Assembly: GCA_039881045.1 (NCBI GenBank)
Contig: JAYWVB010000013.1
Location: 62,001-126,000, forward strand
Reading direction: 5' to 3'
DNA from: Chaetomium olivaceum
Taxonomy: Eukaryota; Ascomycota; Sordariomycetes; Sordariales; Chaetomiaceae
Length of the DNA stretch: 64,000 bases
Below the pieces are notes generated by a model. The model did no database searches. It was not told where the DNA came from and saw nothing but the letters and a program-made list of their open reading frames with translations. This document shows, in pieces, positions 46,866 to 58,989 of this stretch. A program made the translations under genes and the position numbers. Positions within the stretch are counted from its first letter, which is position 1, and every line of letters begins with the position of its first letter.

Positions 46866-48839
46866 TCAAGCGAGCTGACCAATGCCGAGGTGGTCGACAT
46901 CAGCCTTGACAATCCGCAGCGTGTTGGTGTTGCCCATGCCGCCCTGTGGCCGTCTGAGTCAGTGACATGCAAGAGGTTATGCGCCAGGGGTTCAAATCTT
47001 ACCTTCCAGCCCTGCACAACCACAACAGTCTCGCCCTCGGTGAGGATGTTGAGGTCGATGGCGTGGCTGAGCCCCCACTTGATACGGCGGTCGACATCCT
47101 CCTGCCAGTTGACCTTGGTGAAGTCGGGCTTGGCCTCAGGGAAGAGGAACGGGTAAACGCCACGGTACAAGTGAGCGTACCGGGAGGAAGAAGGGTTGCG
47201 GGTGATCATAATGATGGGGCACACGGGCCGGTACTTGGAAATGAGGCGTGCCGACTCGCCGGACGTGGAAAGCACGAAGATAGCAGAGGCGTTGAGGTCG
47301 AGAGAAGCACGGACGGCAGCCATGGCGCACGACTCGACAGTCGGCACGGGCCGCTTGACCAGGGTGCAGAGTTCCTCGAAGTGGCTGACGTACGGGATCG
47401 AGTTCTCGGCCTTGAGGCAGGCCAAGCTCATCTCGCGGACCGCCTCGTTGGGGTAGACGCCCTTGGCCGTCTCGCCGGAAAGCTGGGGAAGGGTGTTAAC
47501 GTACGCCGGCATAGCCCCGTAATCGGTCAACATACCATGACACAGTCAGCGCCGTCAGTGACGGCGTTTCCGACATCGCTGATCTCAGCCCTCGTGGGCC
47601 TGGGGTTCTTAATCATGGACTCGAGCATCTGCGTGGCGCAGATGACGGGCTTGCCGGCAATGTTGCACATGGCAATGATCTTCTTCTGGGCCGCAAACAC
47701 CTCAGCGGCGGGAATCTCGATACCCAGGTCACCACGCGCGACCATCACACCATCAGTCTCGGCAAGAATCTCGGGGAAGTTGTTAAGACCCTGGCGGTTC
47801 TCGATCTTGGCGATGATCTGGATGTGGCGGCCCTCCTCTCCAAGAACCTCGCGGATATCCTGGATGTCCTTGCCCCTCCGAATGAAAGCTGTGCGATAGT
47901 GTAAGCCAAATCAACGCCACAAGACCGGCATTTCCAAGGACCGAGCCGTCGAAACTCACAAGCGAAAACCATGTCAACATTGTTCTTAACGCCGAACCGG
48001 AGGTCGTTCTTGTCCTTCTCTGAGAGCGCGGGAAGGTCGACGTCCGTGTTGGGCAAGTTAACACCCTTGCGGGACGAAATGTACCCGTTGTTGCGCGCCC
48101 GCGCCTTGATGTTCTTCTCATCAACGATCTCGAGCACCTCGAATGCCAGCACACCGTCGTCGACGTAGATGACACGCCCAGGCTCGATCACCTTGGTAAT
48201 GTTCTTGTAGTCGACGTACCTACCAACGGTCAGCCCGGGATCTCGCTAGGAAGCAAAGGAACTCACATGTTCTCGGTGCTGCAAGACGTCGCATATTGTT
48301 CATCGGTGGTGATGTTGATGATGTCGCCGGCTGAAATAGGGAGATCGGCATCGTCAGTGGTGTTGCCCGTCCGGATCTCCGGTCCCTTGGTGTCAAGGGC
48401 GATGGCGACTTGGCGACCCTTCTGAACCCGTTCGGCCTCGCGGGCATTGTCAATGACGGTCTCTGCACACAAACACGCAACTGTCAGCGATCCATCTCCA
48501 ACATGCCAAGAGATGCGCTGCGGATAGGACGGGCCGGGTTGGTGGAGCCGGAACTGTTGGGCGGATCCGGAGCATCCACCAGCACCGTAACCCAAGATCG
48601 GCGCTGCGCGCTGGATACGTACGGTGGTATTCGTAGCTGCCGTGGGAGAAGTTCATCCGGACCACATTGAGGCCAGCTTCGCGAAGCTTGTTGATAGCTT
48701 CGACCGAGTTGGTCTTGGGGCCGATGGTGCAGATAATCGAAGTCCGGCGCAGGTTGCGCTCCGGCTGGTAGGCCGTGTCAAGCTGCGACAGCCATTCGAT
48801 CTTGCCGCCGAGCTGGAGATGGTCAAGAGCGGTTGCCAT
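46866..48839 (-). CDS. Pyruvate kinase
   Basis: Six exons: 48623-48839, 48267-48462, 47960-48219, 47536-47888, 47003-47482 and 46866-46943, all with consensus splice sites and in frame, giving 527 residues, the normal fungal length. It converts phosphoenolpyruvate and ADP to pyruvate and ATP, the last step of glycolysis, in the cytosol. Motifs seen in order: [28 protein letters not shown] across the first junction, [37 protein letters not shown] (metal and substrate site), [13 protein letters not shown] and [17 protein letters not shown]. The tetrameric enzyme is usually activated by fructose 1,6-bisphosphate. The gene is divergent from the DUF1748 gene, sharing a 1.15-kb promoter region. No damage is seen. 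Confidence 0.97.
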
Positions 48840-49991
48840 TGTTTAATGGTTGACGGGTCGCGAAGGATCCGGATAATGGCCACGAAGTTTCTCGAGGGGA
48901 AGATCTGTGGTTTTGAGGCCTGGGAGGACTAGTTAGCAATCTCCGACTCCGGAGCTAATGGCGCTTGAGAAAAGGAAAAAAGTCCCGTTCTTCGCGGATT
49001 GCCCGGTTTGAGGGGAAGAGAAACATAAAAGAGGAACGTAAAACCAGCCGGGCACGGAAAACTCCTCAATCCCAGCTAGATCCGTCCCCACGACAGGGCG
49101 AAAGTGGCTTTCCTCCGCCCTGCGGCGAGGCAGAAGTGAAACAGCGCCCCGCCATCGGGACATGACAAACACCGGGCAAGAGGTCCGGGAAGACAGGAAA
49201 TGGAAAAACCCACCTGAAAGAAAGGTGATGGACCGAGAACCGCAGGGAATGGGGGAGATGGGGAAAATCGAAGTCGGCGAGAGATGGAGAAATTCGTTTC
49301 TCTGCGCGAAAAAATGTTCTCGACAACCCAATGCTCCCACCCCTTTTGGAGGGGAGCTTTCCCAAAAGCTTTCCCAACATCCCACGGCGGGGTACCCCCC
49401 ACCTTCGCGCCCCTCTCCGACGCGGGCGCAAGGAAATATGGGCCTGGAGGTACATCCGATCAAGCTCCTTCGCACCACACGATAGCCCGTATCGTCCCCC
49501 GTGCTGGCCACATGCGTTCTGACCATGCATCCTCGCTTCGGATAGAATCCGAATACCGGTGTGGTACTTGATTCACCTTGGAGGGCTTGGTTGAATCAAG
49601 GCATTGAGCCTCAGCAGTCAAGGTACCTTTATCCAGATCGGATAAGCCCCACCTCGCACCCGGACGGTGTGGATCATGTTCCATGTTGTGGAAGGCCGGC
49701 TCCCGTGACTCTGCACGTGAATTAGTGGCCCAAGCTCCGCTCCGCTTGTTTGGCAAGGGTCCTGGCGTGCTGTCTTGTGATCGGTTGCCCGCCTCTTTGG
49801 TCGCCCCGTCCGAGTCTCCCCACCACGCCGCCTCCAAAACCAACCAGCATCGCCGACGAACTTGGTCTCGCGTCGCACCTTGCCTCAGAACCAAACCATC
49901 CTTCCAAATCGCTGTTCGCTCATCGCTCGTCGCTTCGATCCCGAACTTCGATCTCTGAAATCGCAATCAATCATCGCAATAACTCGGCAAG
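48840..49991. promoter_or_regulatory. Shared upstream region of pyruvate kinase and DUF1748 genes
   Basis: A 1.15-kb divergent intergenic region without a supported gene. Long frames on the minus strand here have no protein-like features. It is expected to hold the strong glycolytic promoter and leader, but I could not fix a TATA element or start site. Confidence 0.5.
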
Positions 49992-50528
49992 ATGGTGGTG
50001 GGTACAACCCCTTCCCGGCGCTCGTTCGTCGCGGGTCGCTCGTTGTGGCCCTGTCGTCGTTCCGGAGTCTAAGATCGCTCCCAGTTCCTCGACTTGCTGA
50101 CGTTGGGGTTATGGTCAAAGCTTGGACGGTTGACCCATTATGCCTTTGACGCCGTTCTGCGTAAGTCGGCCACCCTTCACACCGCCCTCCGCTGGCGGCG
50201 AGCTCCTCGACTGACAGTTTTCCTCCCAGTCTCCGCATTCCTGGCGGGAATGAAGCGCTCGACCGGCTTGACGTGAGTAAATCCCTCGATTCACCGCTCC
50301 ATCGCGCCGACGATAAGTGCACCGCACACCGACCGCATACAGTGCAGCTAATCGTTACCCCCCGCTTCCGGGGATTTGTCAAGGCCTAGTTTCAAAACAG
50401 AAAAGGTCTCCGGAGATAACAAAGAGATGACGAAATGGGTGGACAAGTACCTCGGCGTCGGCGAGTGGGTGATGGACCAGTCTGTTGCTATTGCAGGCTC
50501 CAGCGGCTGGTTCGAGCGGACCCGGTAG
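49992..50528 (+). CDS. DUF1748 mitochondrial small protein, four exons
   Basis: Four exons, 49992-49997 (only ATG GTG), 50121-50160, 50230-50272 and 50390-50528, give 75 residues. The pieces join as MV, LGRLTHYAFDAVL, SAFLAGMKRSTGLT, then FKTEKVSGDNKEMTKW and GVGEWVMDQSVAIAGSSGWF. This matches the small, highly conserved fungal DUF1748 family, whose yeast member is a mitochondrial protein of unknown role. Each intron (123, 69 and 117 nt) has a GTGGGT, GTAAGT or GTGAGT donor, and the last acceptor must be CCTAG at 50389, not the nearby AACAG, to keep the frame. The first coding exon is six bases, so simple frame searches miss the gene. Confidence 0.88.
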
Positions 50529-51032
50529 AACCGGAATCGCCAAATGACAAACAAGGCGCTAAGAGGACGGAACTGATATTGCCTTGGGTGGGATGAGAGC
50601 CTTCCGTGCTCAGATGCGGCGGACCGGTCATTCGTGTTCGGGCGGTCTGCCGGGTTCCGGGATCCCTCAATCGGGTGGTCTCATGGGTGGCGTTTCGGGT
50701 TTGGCCTTGATGCTTTGCACGTCTACCTTTCCAAACCAGTTGTATAGGTTTAGTGCAGCATCTTGCAGTATTTTTTCGCGCATTTCCGGTCCTTTTTCCA
50801 CCTTCTGCTGGTGGCCCCCGTGTCTTTCCGATCATCCGCTCGGGGTGATGTTAACCGAGGCTGCCAGGGGTCACGTTTAAGGAGAGGCTCCGCTTTTGAC
50901 AGCAAATGTGTTAGATAAAACCAGCCCGTCGTCACACGCTTTATTACACAAAACAAGCAACTCGAATTCTCGCTCCGAATATACGGGGAAAACTACGCTT
51001 ATCCGGCCCTATGCTCAATCTTGAGTCCCTCT
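50529..51032. other. Convergent 3' spacer
   Basis: Between the plus-strand DUF1748 gene and the minus-strand transporter. No feature recognised. Confidence 0.5.
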
Positions 51033-52881
51033 TCAATCTTCGCCCTGGGCCGGCGCCGCCACAGGTGGTTCATATTTGACGGGAACGTATGCGCCGATAG
51101 AAAGCACCACCCAAAGAATCAGCAACAGAATGCTCCCTGGTCCCGACTCGACGTGGTCCATCACGAGTAAAGTAAACGGAGGAATTAGCACGCCGAACAC
51201 CCCGAGCACAATGGCACTAGCTGCACGAGCGGTGGGCTCCCGATCGCCAGTCTCGTCGTTGAAGGTGGCTTTCACTGCCTGTATCATGTCAGCGCCCTTC
51301 TGGGCTTCCACAAAGGAAGAGAGAGACATATCTCATGAACGGACCAATCTATAGCCACGCTGGCTATGCCACTGTGCCCAGTAAGTTTCCGGACGGCTCG
51401 ATAAGTATGGTCGTGAGAAACGAAAGTCAAGCTTACATGATCAACAAGACTGGAAACGTGGTGATATATGCCCACGACGTATCGATATGTGAGATCTAGC
51501 CGTAGCCTAACACGGAAATAACGATTGCAGAAGTACCAATCATCAGACTTCGCCTTAGTGCCTTGACCGGGTTGTTGAATATTGTGAATATCCGCGGTAT
51601 AATAAGACAAGAGACATGCCCAAGGCACACTCCAAAGCCGAAGAGCCAGAAATGCAGGCCCCTCTTCCACAGAGGGGCTGAATCATTTGACGAGAACACC
51701 TTAGGAAAAACATGTTGCATCGTTGCAAACATGAAGTACTGAGGCGCATACGTCAAACTTCCGAGGACCGCATACGCGGCGCATTTTCCGTCGGTAAAGA
51801 GGAGCTTGAGGGGGGCTCTAGCCTTCTTTTGGAAGCTCTGCCAGGAAGTCAATTCGGTGGCATAACGCGAGCGGAACTGACCGTTGTTTTCGTTACGGAG
51901 GCGCCTGGCTTTCTCCTCAAGGGCCAATGGGGCGTACGTCTCTCCCTCCCCATCCAAGCAGGATAACACCAGTTGAGAAACCACAGCCACACCAGCGGAG
52001 CCGGCGCCAGGAATGTAAAAGAGGTAGCGCCAATTCTTGGTGTCGGTTGCCCAGCCTGAGTAGATGGTGACGAGAGGACCGATCATGAACCCCGCGGTCT
52101 CGACCAAAGCGTACGCAAGCCGCCACCATCTCCCCACTTTCCCTGGTAGTAAATCATCAATGACGGCAGGGCCATTGGCCAAGACGACGCTTCCAGACAC
52201 TCCGGCAAAACAACGAAGGAGTAGCAAGCCCCAAAGAGGGATGGGGTCGGATCGATACACGGGCCCGAGGGTGAGAATCCCACAAAGCATAGTGCCCATC
52301 GTTTCTATGGCCAAGGTGCCGTGAACTTCGCCAACTGGCCTCCAGAACAGCGGCCCAGCGGCAAACCCGAGAAGATACAGTCCCACAAGAAGGCTTAACA
52401 GCTCCAGATTGTGGTTCGCTTCGGGTCGGTTCCTGAGCGTCGGAATGAGGGGGACAACCATGAAAGCCCCGAAATGGACCAGGAAAGCTTGGAGGGAAAT
52501 ACTTGCGAGGCGAAGGCCTTTGCGCGTCTTGCCCCAATTTACAGGGTTTTTGGGGTCGTTCTCAATCCAGTCGACAATGGTCGGCAGGGCTGCCGGTTGT
52601 GCTGCCGGTGGCGCTGCCGGCGGCGCATTGGAACCTGAAGCGGCCGGATGGTTAACGGTTGGTGTGTTGGTAGATGAGCTTTGGTTTGATGCCGCTCCTG
52701 TCCTCAATAGCGATCGGATCGAGTCAGTTTCAGGCGCCCCCCCGCGAGCGGCTCTTCCCGGATTGGTGGGATCCATGCCATGCATCTCAATATCGGATCT
52801 AGAATTTTCAGATTGAGACTGGGGCGCCCGAGAGGTCCTGCCCCGGCCACGCCCAACCGGGTGTCTCGAATCATCTTCCAT
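51033..52881 (-). pseudogene. MFS transporter gene interrupted before helix 9-10
   Basis: From 52881 a 461-codon frame encodes a disordered N-terminus (about 100 residues) and eight to nine helices of an MFS carrier (for example SISLQAFLVHFGAFMVVPLI and LYLLGFAAGPLFWRPVGEV, drug/H+ antiporter style). It meets TAG at 51496-51498. Past the stop the same frame continues SHIDTSWAYITTFPVLLIM, clearly transporter sequence, and then a plausible intron. Two final helices (ASAIVLGVFGVLIPPFTLLV and ILLLILWVVLSIGAYVPVKY) lie in another register as a separate 98-codon frame at 51033-51329. I read all of it as one 12-helix transporter broken by a TAG, possibly from TGG, and a register change near 51330. 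The alternative is a truncated MFS plus a small two-helix protein. Confidence 0.6.
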
Positions 52882-54407
52882 TGGCGAGGAATTTCGACGA
52901 GCACGAGGATTTCTCGCACCGATGCGTGTGTCTAGGTTGTTGGTTTATGACTTGCTCTGGTATACGGCTGTGTCAATTGCGGTTCTGGACCTGTTACCTT
53001 GGTCAGGTAAGGTATCTCGCTGTGGAGTCGAAACGGGGAGGGGAGGTCTGCGGAGAGGCATCTGGCTATTGTATACCGTGTAAAGACTTACTGTTGTTTC
53101 TGTGGATTGGGAGTAATCAAGGTATTTAATAACGATGGTCAGGATAAGGTAGCATAAGTTTGCTGGGATGCAGAGAGTTGCTAGCGAGAATAATGGCGAG
53201 GCGAGGGAGCAAATGGAAATCTGGAGCAATGCAAAAGGAAACTGGGAGCAGCCGGGACAATAGCCCATGTCTCCTGGAACCTGGAAGCATGGAACCCGCT
53301 TTATTGGCCGTGTTTACTTGTAGCGCCTTCCCCATCGTGGTAAGATATTCCTTAAAACCAGAAGCAGGTTCTGTCTTTGGAAGCGGCGGCCGCTGAGGGA
53401 CGCATCTCACCTGAGACTCCCCGGGAGGTAAAATATCACCAAATGGATAGCTCAGCTACAGGTAGATGGATGGGTTGAATACACCTACGGAATATGGTGT
53501 TGTCCTTGTTATTCTTTTGTGCACACCGTTGTCTCACCACATGTACTATACGTACCTACTTTACGTATATCAAGTGTTTCGAGATCATGTCCAACTCGGG
53601 GCATTGATAATTGACGTTTCCTCCTCCCCAAACCTGTTATTTTGGTCTTGAAAAAGACGAGCGACGGCTCGCAGTGTCTGCTTTAAAACCCACACTGGTG
53701 AATCTGGAGTTATGGTTGCGGTCAGTTCGAAGGAGATGAACTTCTTTTATAGAGTTACCCGTTTTGATTATTCGTCGCTTCGGCTCCTTCCAGTTGTTTC
53801 CCTCGAATACCAGTATCTCTCAAATACTAGTATTGAGGTTCGCATCCACTGTAATATCCTGTTTTACCGCGCCGCACTGCAGACAAGGTGTGACACTGTT
53901 GCCTTCATTAACCCCCCAGGCTACGATATCGAGCGCTAGGCCGCTCAGGCACACCATCTTGGCGGCCATACACATTACTCATATGAGTAAGCCGGATTTA
54001 GACTTTTGTTTCCCCAGCTTTTCCAGGCAACAGAACCCCACCTAGACTAGGCTGGATCATCATCTGCACCCGCTCCTGGATTACGTATCTAGAGTGGAGA
54101 TAGTTTCACTATCAAGTCCGAGGCCCGAGGGTTTCAACTTCGATGAGATGGTGCATTATACCCTCCTCGAGGTAAGCCTCAGGCTGCGGCGCTCCGCAGG
54201 CGTACACGAGTGGTCTTCGTGAGTTTATGGACACCAATTCAGACGAAGTCAAGGCTTTGTTCGGTAAAGGATGCGCAACCAATTCCTATAAAGTGACCGT
54301 GGTATCACACTGTTTCCGATATCGTCAACCACTTCAACAACTCCGAGAAAACCCCACGAACATCCCCTCTACTCGGCCATTCTGTATTCGCATAGTAACT
54401 GTCGACA
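52882..54407. other. Intergenic region
   Basis: 1.5 kb between divergent genes. Only short unsupported frames. Confidence 0.5.
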
Positions 54408-56545
54408 ATGAGCGCCAGACCCACTAGAACCTTTCCGGCACCTCGGCCCTCGCCTCTATTTAATGTTCAGATCGAAGTTTACCTCAAGGTCAATGCCAAG
54501 TTCGAGGAATTCACCAGATTCAGGCAAACCTCGGCGCCTGATTCCATGCCGGGCTATTGGAGAGCTTGGGACTTTGACCTTAACAATGACACCACTAACG
54601 TTAACGCAAAACTGAAACACCGGGATCAAGTTAGTAAAGCCGTTCTTGGAGCTATCGACCAGGCCTTAGGGCCGGATCATGGGTGGGATTGCGAGTGCAA
54701 TGGGACGACGTTGAAGGAGAAGCGGGTCGCAGCGCCTGACAATTCAAAAAAGTGGTGTACGTATGGGCCATCTTGAGTGTTTTCAACGTGCTAATGGCAG
54801 TGTAGGGGGGGTCGAGATTAACTCACTGCCCATGTCGGCATCGACGGAGTGGCAGCTGCAAATTGATATGGTTTTCCAAGCACTCGGCAAGCTTTTTCGA
54901 CTTCTACATTGACGAGTCCTGCAGCTGCCACGTAAACGTCTCGCCCGGGCCAACCCCGCAAAACGGCTGGACTCTGGACCAGCTTGTCAGGGTAGCTCAA
55001 GGGGCCTTCTTTTGGGAAAACGGGCTATGCGACCTTCTCCCGCACAAGCGCCATTCGAGCGAGTACGCCAAGCCGAACTGGACTGTCTTCGCTACCAACG
55101 CGTTCCAAGAAGTCCCCCGCACTGGCTGGGGTCGGGTATTTGATGAGATCGAGTCAACTACCCGTGGCCGGTTGCCTGAGCCCGACTTTCTTCGAGCGTT
55201 ACAGGGCGGGGTGAATCCTACCCGGAATCTCTCGACCTGCTTTACCACCGTCGACAAGATAGGGACAGTCGAACTACGCCGCCAGGCCGGGGCCGCCTCA
55301 TCTCTGACCGTTACTCATCGTATACTACTCGCTCTTACGCTTCACATCAGCGCTCTGCGGTACGATTTCAATTCGGTCAGGGACCGGAAGGAATACACAA
55401 CCGGAGAAGAATTGATCAAGGAGCTTGCCGGCTGCATCAAAAAGCTCCCCGACACCTGCCACGGCAGCCGGTTCGTTGCCTTCCTCAAATGGTCCCTCGA
55501 GTCCTACGCCGATGGCAAATCCTTCACAAACAAAGAGATCAACGAACGCGAGGAAGCCCTACGCCTGGGCAAAACCCCGCCGCACCAAATCTCCCACCGC
55601 GACCCCGCATCCCGCGCTTCCAACGGCGGGGGCGCCGCCCCTCCCGCCCGTCAGGGCGGCACCACCGTCGGGCGCGCTCCGGTGCCAGCCGGCAGAGAGC
55701 GGGATACCACCACGCCAGCAGGACGCCAGGGCGGAACAACCGCCGCGCCCACGCGGGCCCCGGCTTCCACCAACCAAAACCAAGCCTCCCAGGCCTCACC
55801 CGCACCGCGCCCTCGCGCAGGCCGGGATGCGGCGGCACCTCAGCCGGGCGGGCAGGGATCGTCCACCCGCACCCCGGCGGCCCAGGGCGGACGCGGCGGC
55901 GGAACGGCCGGCGGGCAGGGTGCTTCCTCGTCGGCATCCACGCGAACCGCCGGCGGGCAGGGCGGAAGGGGAGCCGGAGCAGCAGGGGCCGGGCGCGGAG
56001 GTAGAACCGCAGGCGGGCAGGGCGCCGCCACCACCCCCACCTCCCCCACCGCAAGCACTGCCGCACCGCAGGGCGGAAGGGGAGGGGGAGTCGCGGGAGC
56101 AGGGCGCGGAGGTAGAACCGCAGGCGGGCAGGGCGCCTCCATCACCCCCACCTCCCCCACCGCAAGCACTCCCGCACCACAGGGTGGAAGGGGAGGGGCA
56201 GGACGCGGAGGCGGCAGCGGCGGCGGCACCAGCACGGGAACAGGGCGGGGAGGTGGTAGAGGGGGAGGCGGAACCTCCAGCGGTAGGGGCGGCGGCGCGC
56301 AGGGCTCCACCACCACACCGGCTGCCGCGGGCAGGGGCGGTCGTGGTGGCGGTCGTGGCGGTGCGACGACAGTCCTGCCTGAAAGGCCCGCGGGAGCAGC
56401 GGCGTCGTCGACTTCTCGACCTGCGGGCGGTAGTTCTGGTAGCAACACTGCTCCGGCTAGTGGTGCTGGTGGCCGACAGCGGCAGGAGGAGCCGCCTGTG
56501 GGGTGGCCGCTTGCGAGAAGGAGACAGGGGGAGGGTGATAGCTAG
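54408..56545 (+). CDS. Putative amidoligase with RGG-rich tail
   Basis: Two exons, 54408-54756 and 54806-56545, with a 49-nt intron. The junction restores the family signature KWWGVEI...LPMS, followed by IDMVFQALGK, then DESCSCHVNVSPGPTP and IGTVELRRQAGAASSLTV. These match putative amidoligases (carboxylate-amine ligase fold related to glutamine synthetase), which are numerous in fungi and proposed to join amino groups to peptides or glutamate side chains. There is one extra base in the T-run 54893-54897: with four T the frame reads GKLFDFYIDESC without interruption. The last 300 residues are low-complexity Gly/Arg/Pro/Thr with many RGG motifs and an internal tandem repeat. RGG regions commonly bind RNA or drive condensation, which would be unusual for this enzyme family. 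Confidence 0.75.
55990..56215 (+). repeat. Tandem repeat of about 110 bp in the amidoligase tail
   Basis: Two copies encode a block beginning GRGGRTAGGQGA, followed by TPTSPTAST and APQGGRGG. They differ at a few codons. Confidence 0.8.
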
Positions 56546-57118
56546 GTGAGCTGTAATTTGGTGATCGGGTAACTGTGGTCGAGCGGGGTTGGGTGTTGGC
56601 ATTGCTGATAGAGAGGGCTTAATGAGGTGAAGGGACGGATGGAGGGAGGGGCTCAGGCGTGGTCCGTATCGACAGCGTCCAGGTCGATGTTAGGGGTAAA
56701 CTACCGCAATGGATGGTGTCGTCTATCTGGTTCCGGCGTTGGGTATTGATAAAGGGTGGTTTTCAAGTTCGGCTCCTGGGGTAAATGGGATGGAGTTATG
56801 CCGGTTTCTCAAATCCTGTGCATCAAGGGCGCATCTAGGGCTGTCTGTAAGCCGTTTTATTGTCTTAATGCATTCCGTCATTGTCTAGCCACGCGCAACG
56901 CCCTTTTAACTTACCTCATGTTTGAAACCAGACCAGGAAACAAGGCGGAACCCACGAGAGGGGCTAGAACTAGAACATACGTAACCAAATACACAGTAAG
57001 TACGTAGCCTTCGCGTTGAAAAATACAATCCAGATCCTCCTCTTCGTCAACTTTCCTTTCTTCCTGCGCTAGGGCATCATCGTGCAGGAATCAGCTTTCA
57101 GACGCTGACACTTTGATG
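56546..57118. other. Convergent 3' spacer
   Basis: Between the amidoligase and the F-box gene. No feature recognised. Confidence 0.5.
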
Positions 57119-58902
57119 TCAATCCTCGGTCTTAAGCGCTCGAAGAGGATTGGTTTTGAGGGAACCCAGGTTTCCGATGTAACGCTCCGCCTCGTTGGTG
57201 CTTCCGTGCTTATTCTCGCCAAATATTCTTCGATAGTCCTTGCCTGACATGGTATCACACTCGGCGCCTTGCGGCTCTTGAAATCGCATAATCCGGCACT
57301 CCTTTTTACGAAGCGCATCCAGAGCCTCTTCCCAGGTACCACTAAGCAACCAGATATCGCTCAAGGAAAAGCAGTCCATTTGTTTTGGCAACCGCTCGAG
57401 GAGGCGCCTCAGGACGAAAGGATCGATATCGATTTGCCCAAGGAAAATGTCCGTCAGCTGCCTTCGGGATTTTGACCCCATAATTTTGTCCAGATCGATA
57501 CTTGTCGCCTTACCATCGTGGCCTCTCATATCCAAGGAGAGCTTTTGTAGGCTGGACGTCCCCAAGCAGGCAGATAGGAATTCGCTAAGGTCTTCCCCAT
57601 CTTGCTCGTTGAATTTGCCATCATAAAGGAACTTGAATTCCTTCAGCTGTCTCATGCCAGATGTGAGTTTTTGTCGAATATCCGGCGTTGGCACCAGCGA
57701 CCCAGGATATCCCAGAGCCGATAGTCTGATATCAATCTTGTTGAGCAATGTACCGGCGCTTTGGATGGCATCTATTATGCTGATAACGCACTGATGGCTG
57801 GGTAGGTCGAGGCCGTGTTCGTTGGCCTCATCGGCTGGAGTGCAAGGCGATGCAGCGCGCTCCAAATGTCACCTTCCGATGTTATGAGTCCCTGTCCTTC
57901 CGCAGATCTGAAATCCCAGTCTGACAACTCGAGCCTGTTCGCGTGCGGCATCCTTGCAATTGCGGAGCCGACAATCTCATAGAACCTTTCGCTCTTTATC
58001 AACCACTCCTGCTTTTCGAGAAGAATCAGATATTCTTTGTGGAGCTCGTTAACATCGGAGTTGTCCTCAAAGTATCCGTCGTCATGAGGCTCTGCCGAGG
58101 CAAGCCGATGCAATTTGGCGACGGCGTCATATCCATTCACAACTTGAACCATGAATGATTCTGTTTGCTCCTGAGTGAGGGAGAAAATGCCGGCGGTCTC
58201 TCTGTGTCGAACATATAGACTTGGTTCTCAAGTTCGTCGGCGTGGTATGTCGTGAACAGCTCGAGATCGGTGAAGGGAGAGTTGTAGAAAATGAAGAAGC
58301 ACTTGAACAACGCGAACCCCTTTCGCGATGTTGGGATTGCGAGAGATTTCGTCCAAGCGCGCTAGCGATGGCTCGTCAAATTTGACGCGCACAAAACGGA
58401 CGAGCAGCTGCGAGCTCAGGTCACAAAACCGCCGGCAGACCAGACGAGTGTTTTGAATATCCTCCCTCCCGGAATCGCGGTCGTAGGCAAATGGAGTGTT
58501 GGGATCGAAGCCTTCCACGAGTTCAAAGATGTCCAGGAGAAGCTCATCGGGCAAGTCTAGGACGTTCAAGTCTCTCAGATACGGGCGCGAAAGCTCGTTG
58601 ATACCGTGTCGAAGAGTACCCTGAATGCTGTCGAGTTTCGCCTTGGTGGTGCTGACTTCGTCTAGTTCGCGGCTGGAATTATCGAACAGGCGCTGATCTC
58701 TATCCCCGTGCTCGTGCCCTTTCAGGCGATCCGATGACGGTTCACTGGGATAATGTATCATCTTGGCGGCCGTCAAACGATAGATCTCCCTTTTTAAACA
58801 TCGAAGCTGCTCGTTCACGTTTCGGAGACCATCATGTGCAATTTTGAGGAGCTCGAGCCCTTGTGGGGTTGGTGCATTTGCTGCGGGGCGAGGCTGGGCC
58901 AT
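57119..58902 (-). pseudogene. F-box protein gene split by three register changes
   Basis: From the preferred start MAQPRPAANAP (58902; an in-frame methionine at 58989 is possible) the first part has a coiled region and an F-box (LNVLDLPDELLLDIFELVEGF, then TRLVCRRFCDLSS). The continuation lies in three further registers: YNSPFTDLELFTTYHADELE, then SFMVQVVNGYDAVAKLHRLA to SEGDIWSALHRLALQP, then EANEHGLDLPSHQCVISIID to the stop at 57119. The changes map to the A-run 58288-58291, the TC repeat 58197-58203 and the GG at about 57833, all simple-sequence positions. With these three corrected the gene would encode about 590 residues of a leucine-rich F-box protein, a likely ubiquitin-ligase adaptor. 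It is either a decaying paralogue or affected by sequencing error. Confidence 0.65.
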
Positions 58903-58989
58903 GATGCTTGGTATCATCAATCTGTCGCTCGATCGATGAGAACTCCTGACTAAAAGGTTGGTAGAGAGAGTGCGGCGTAGAATCGGCAC

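Noticed and set aside
48933..49526. Minus-strand frames of 108-197 codons upstream of pyruvate kinase
   Set aside because: Several overlapping frames are open at once in low-complexity pyrimidine-rich leader; none has protein-like features.
55425..56549. 374-codon Pro/Arg-rich frame
   Set aside because: It overlaps the amidoligase tail in another frame; composition follows from GC-rich repeats.
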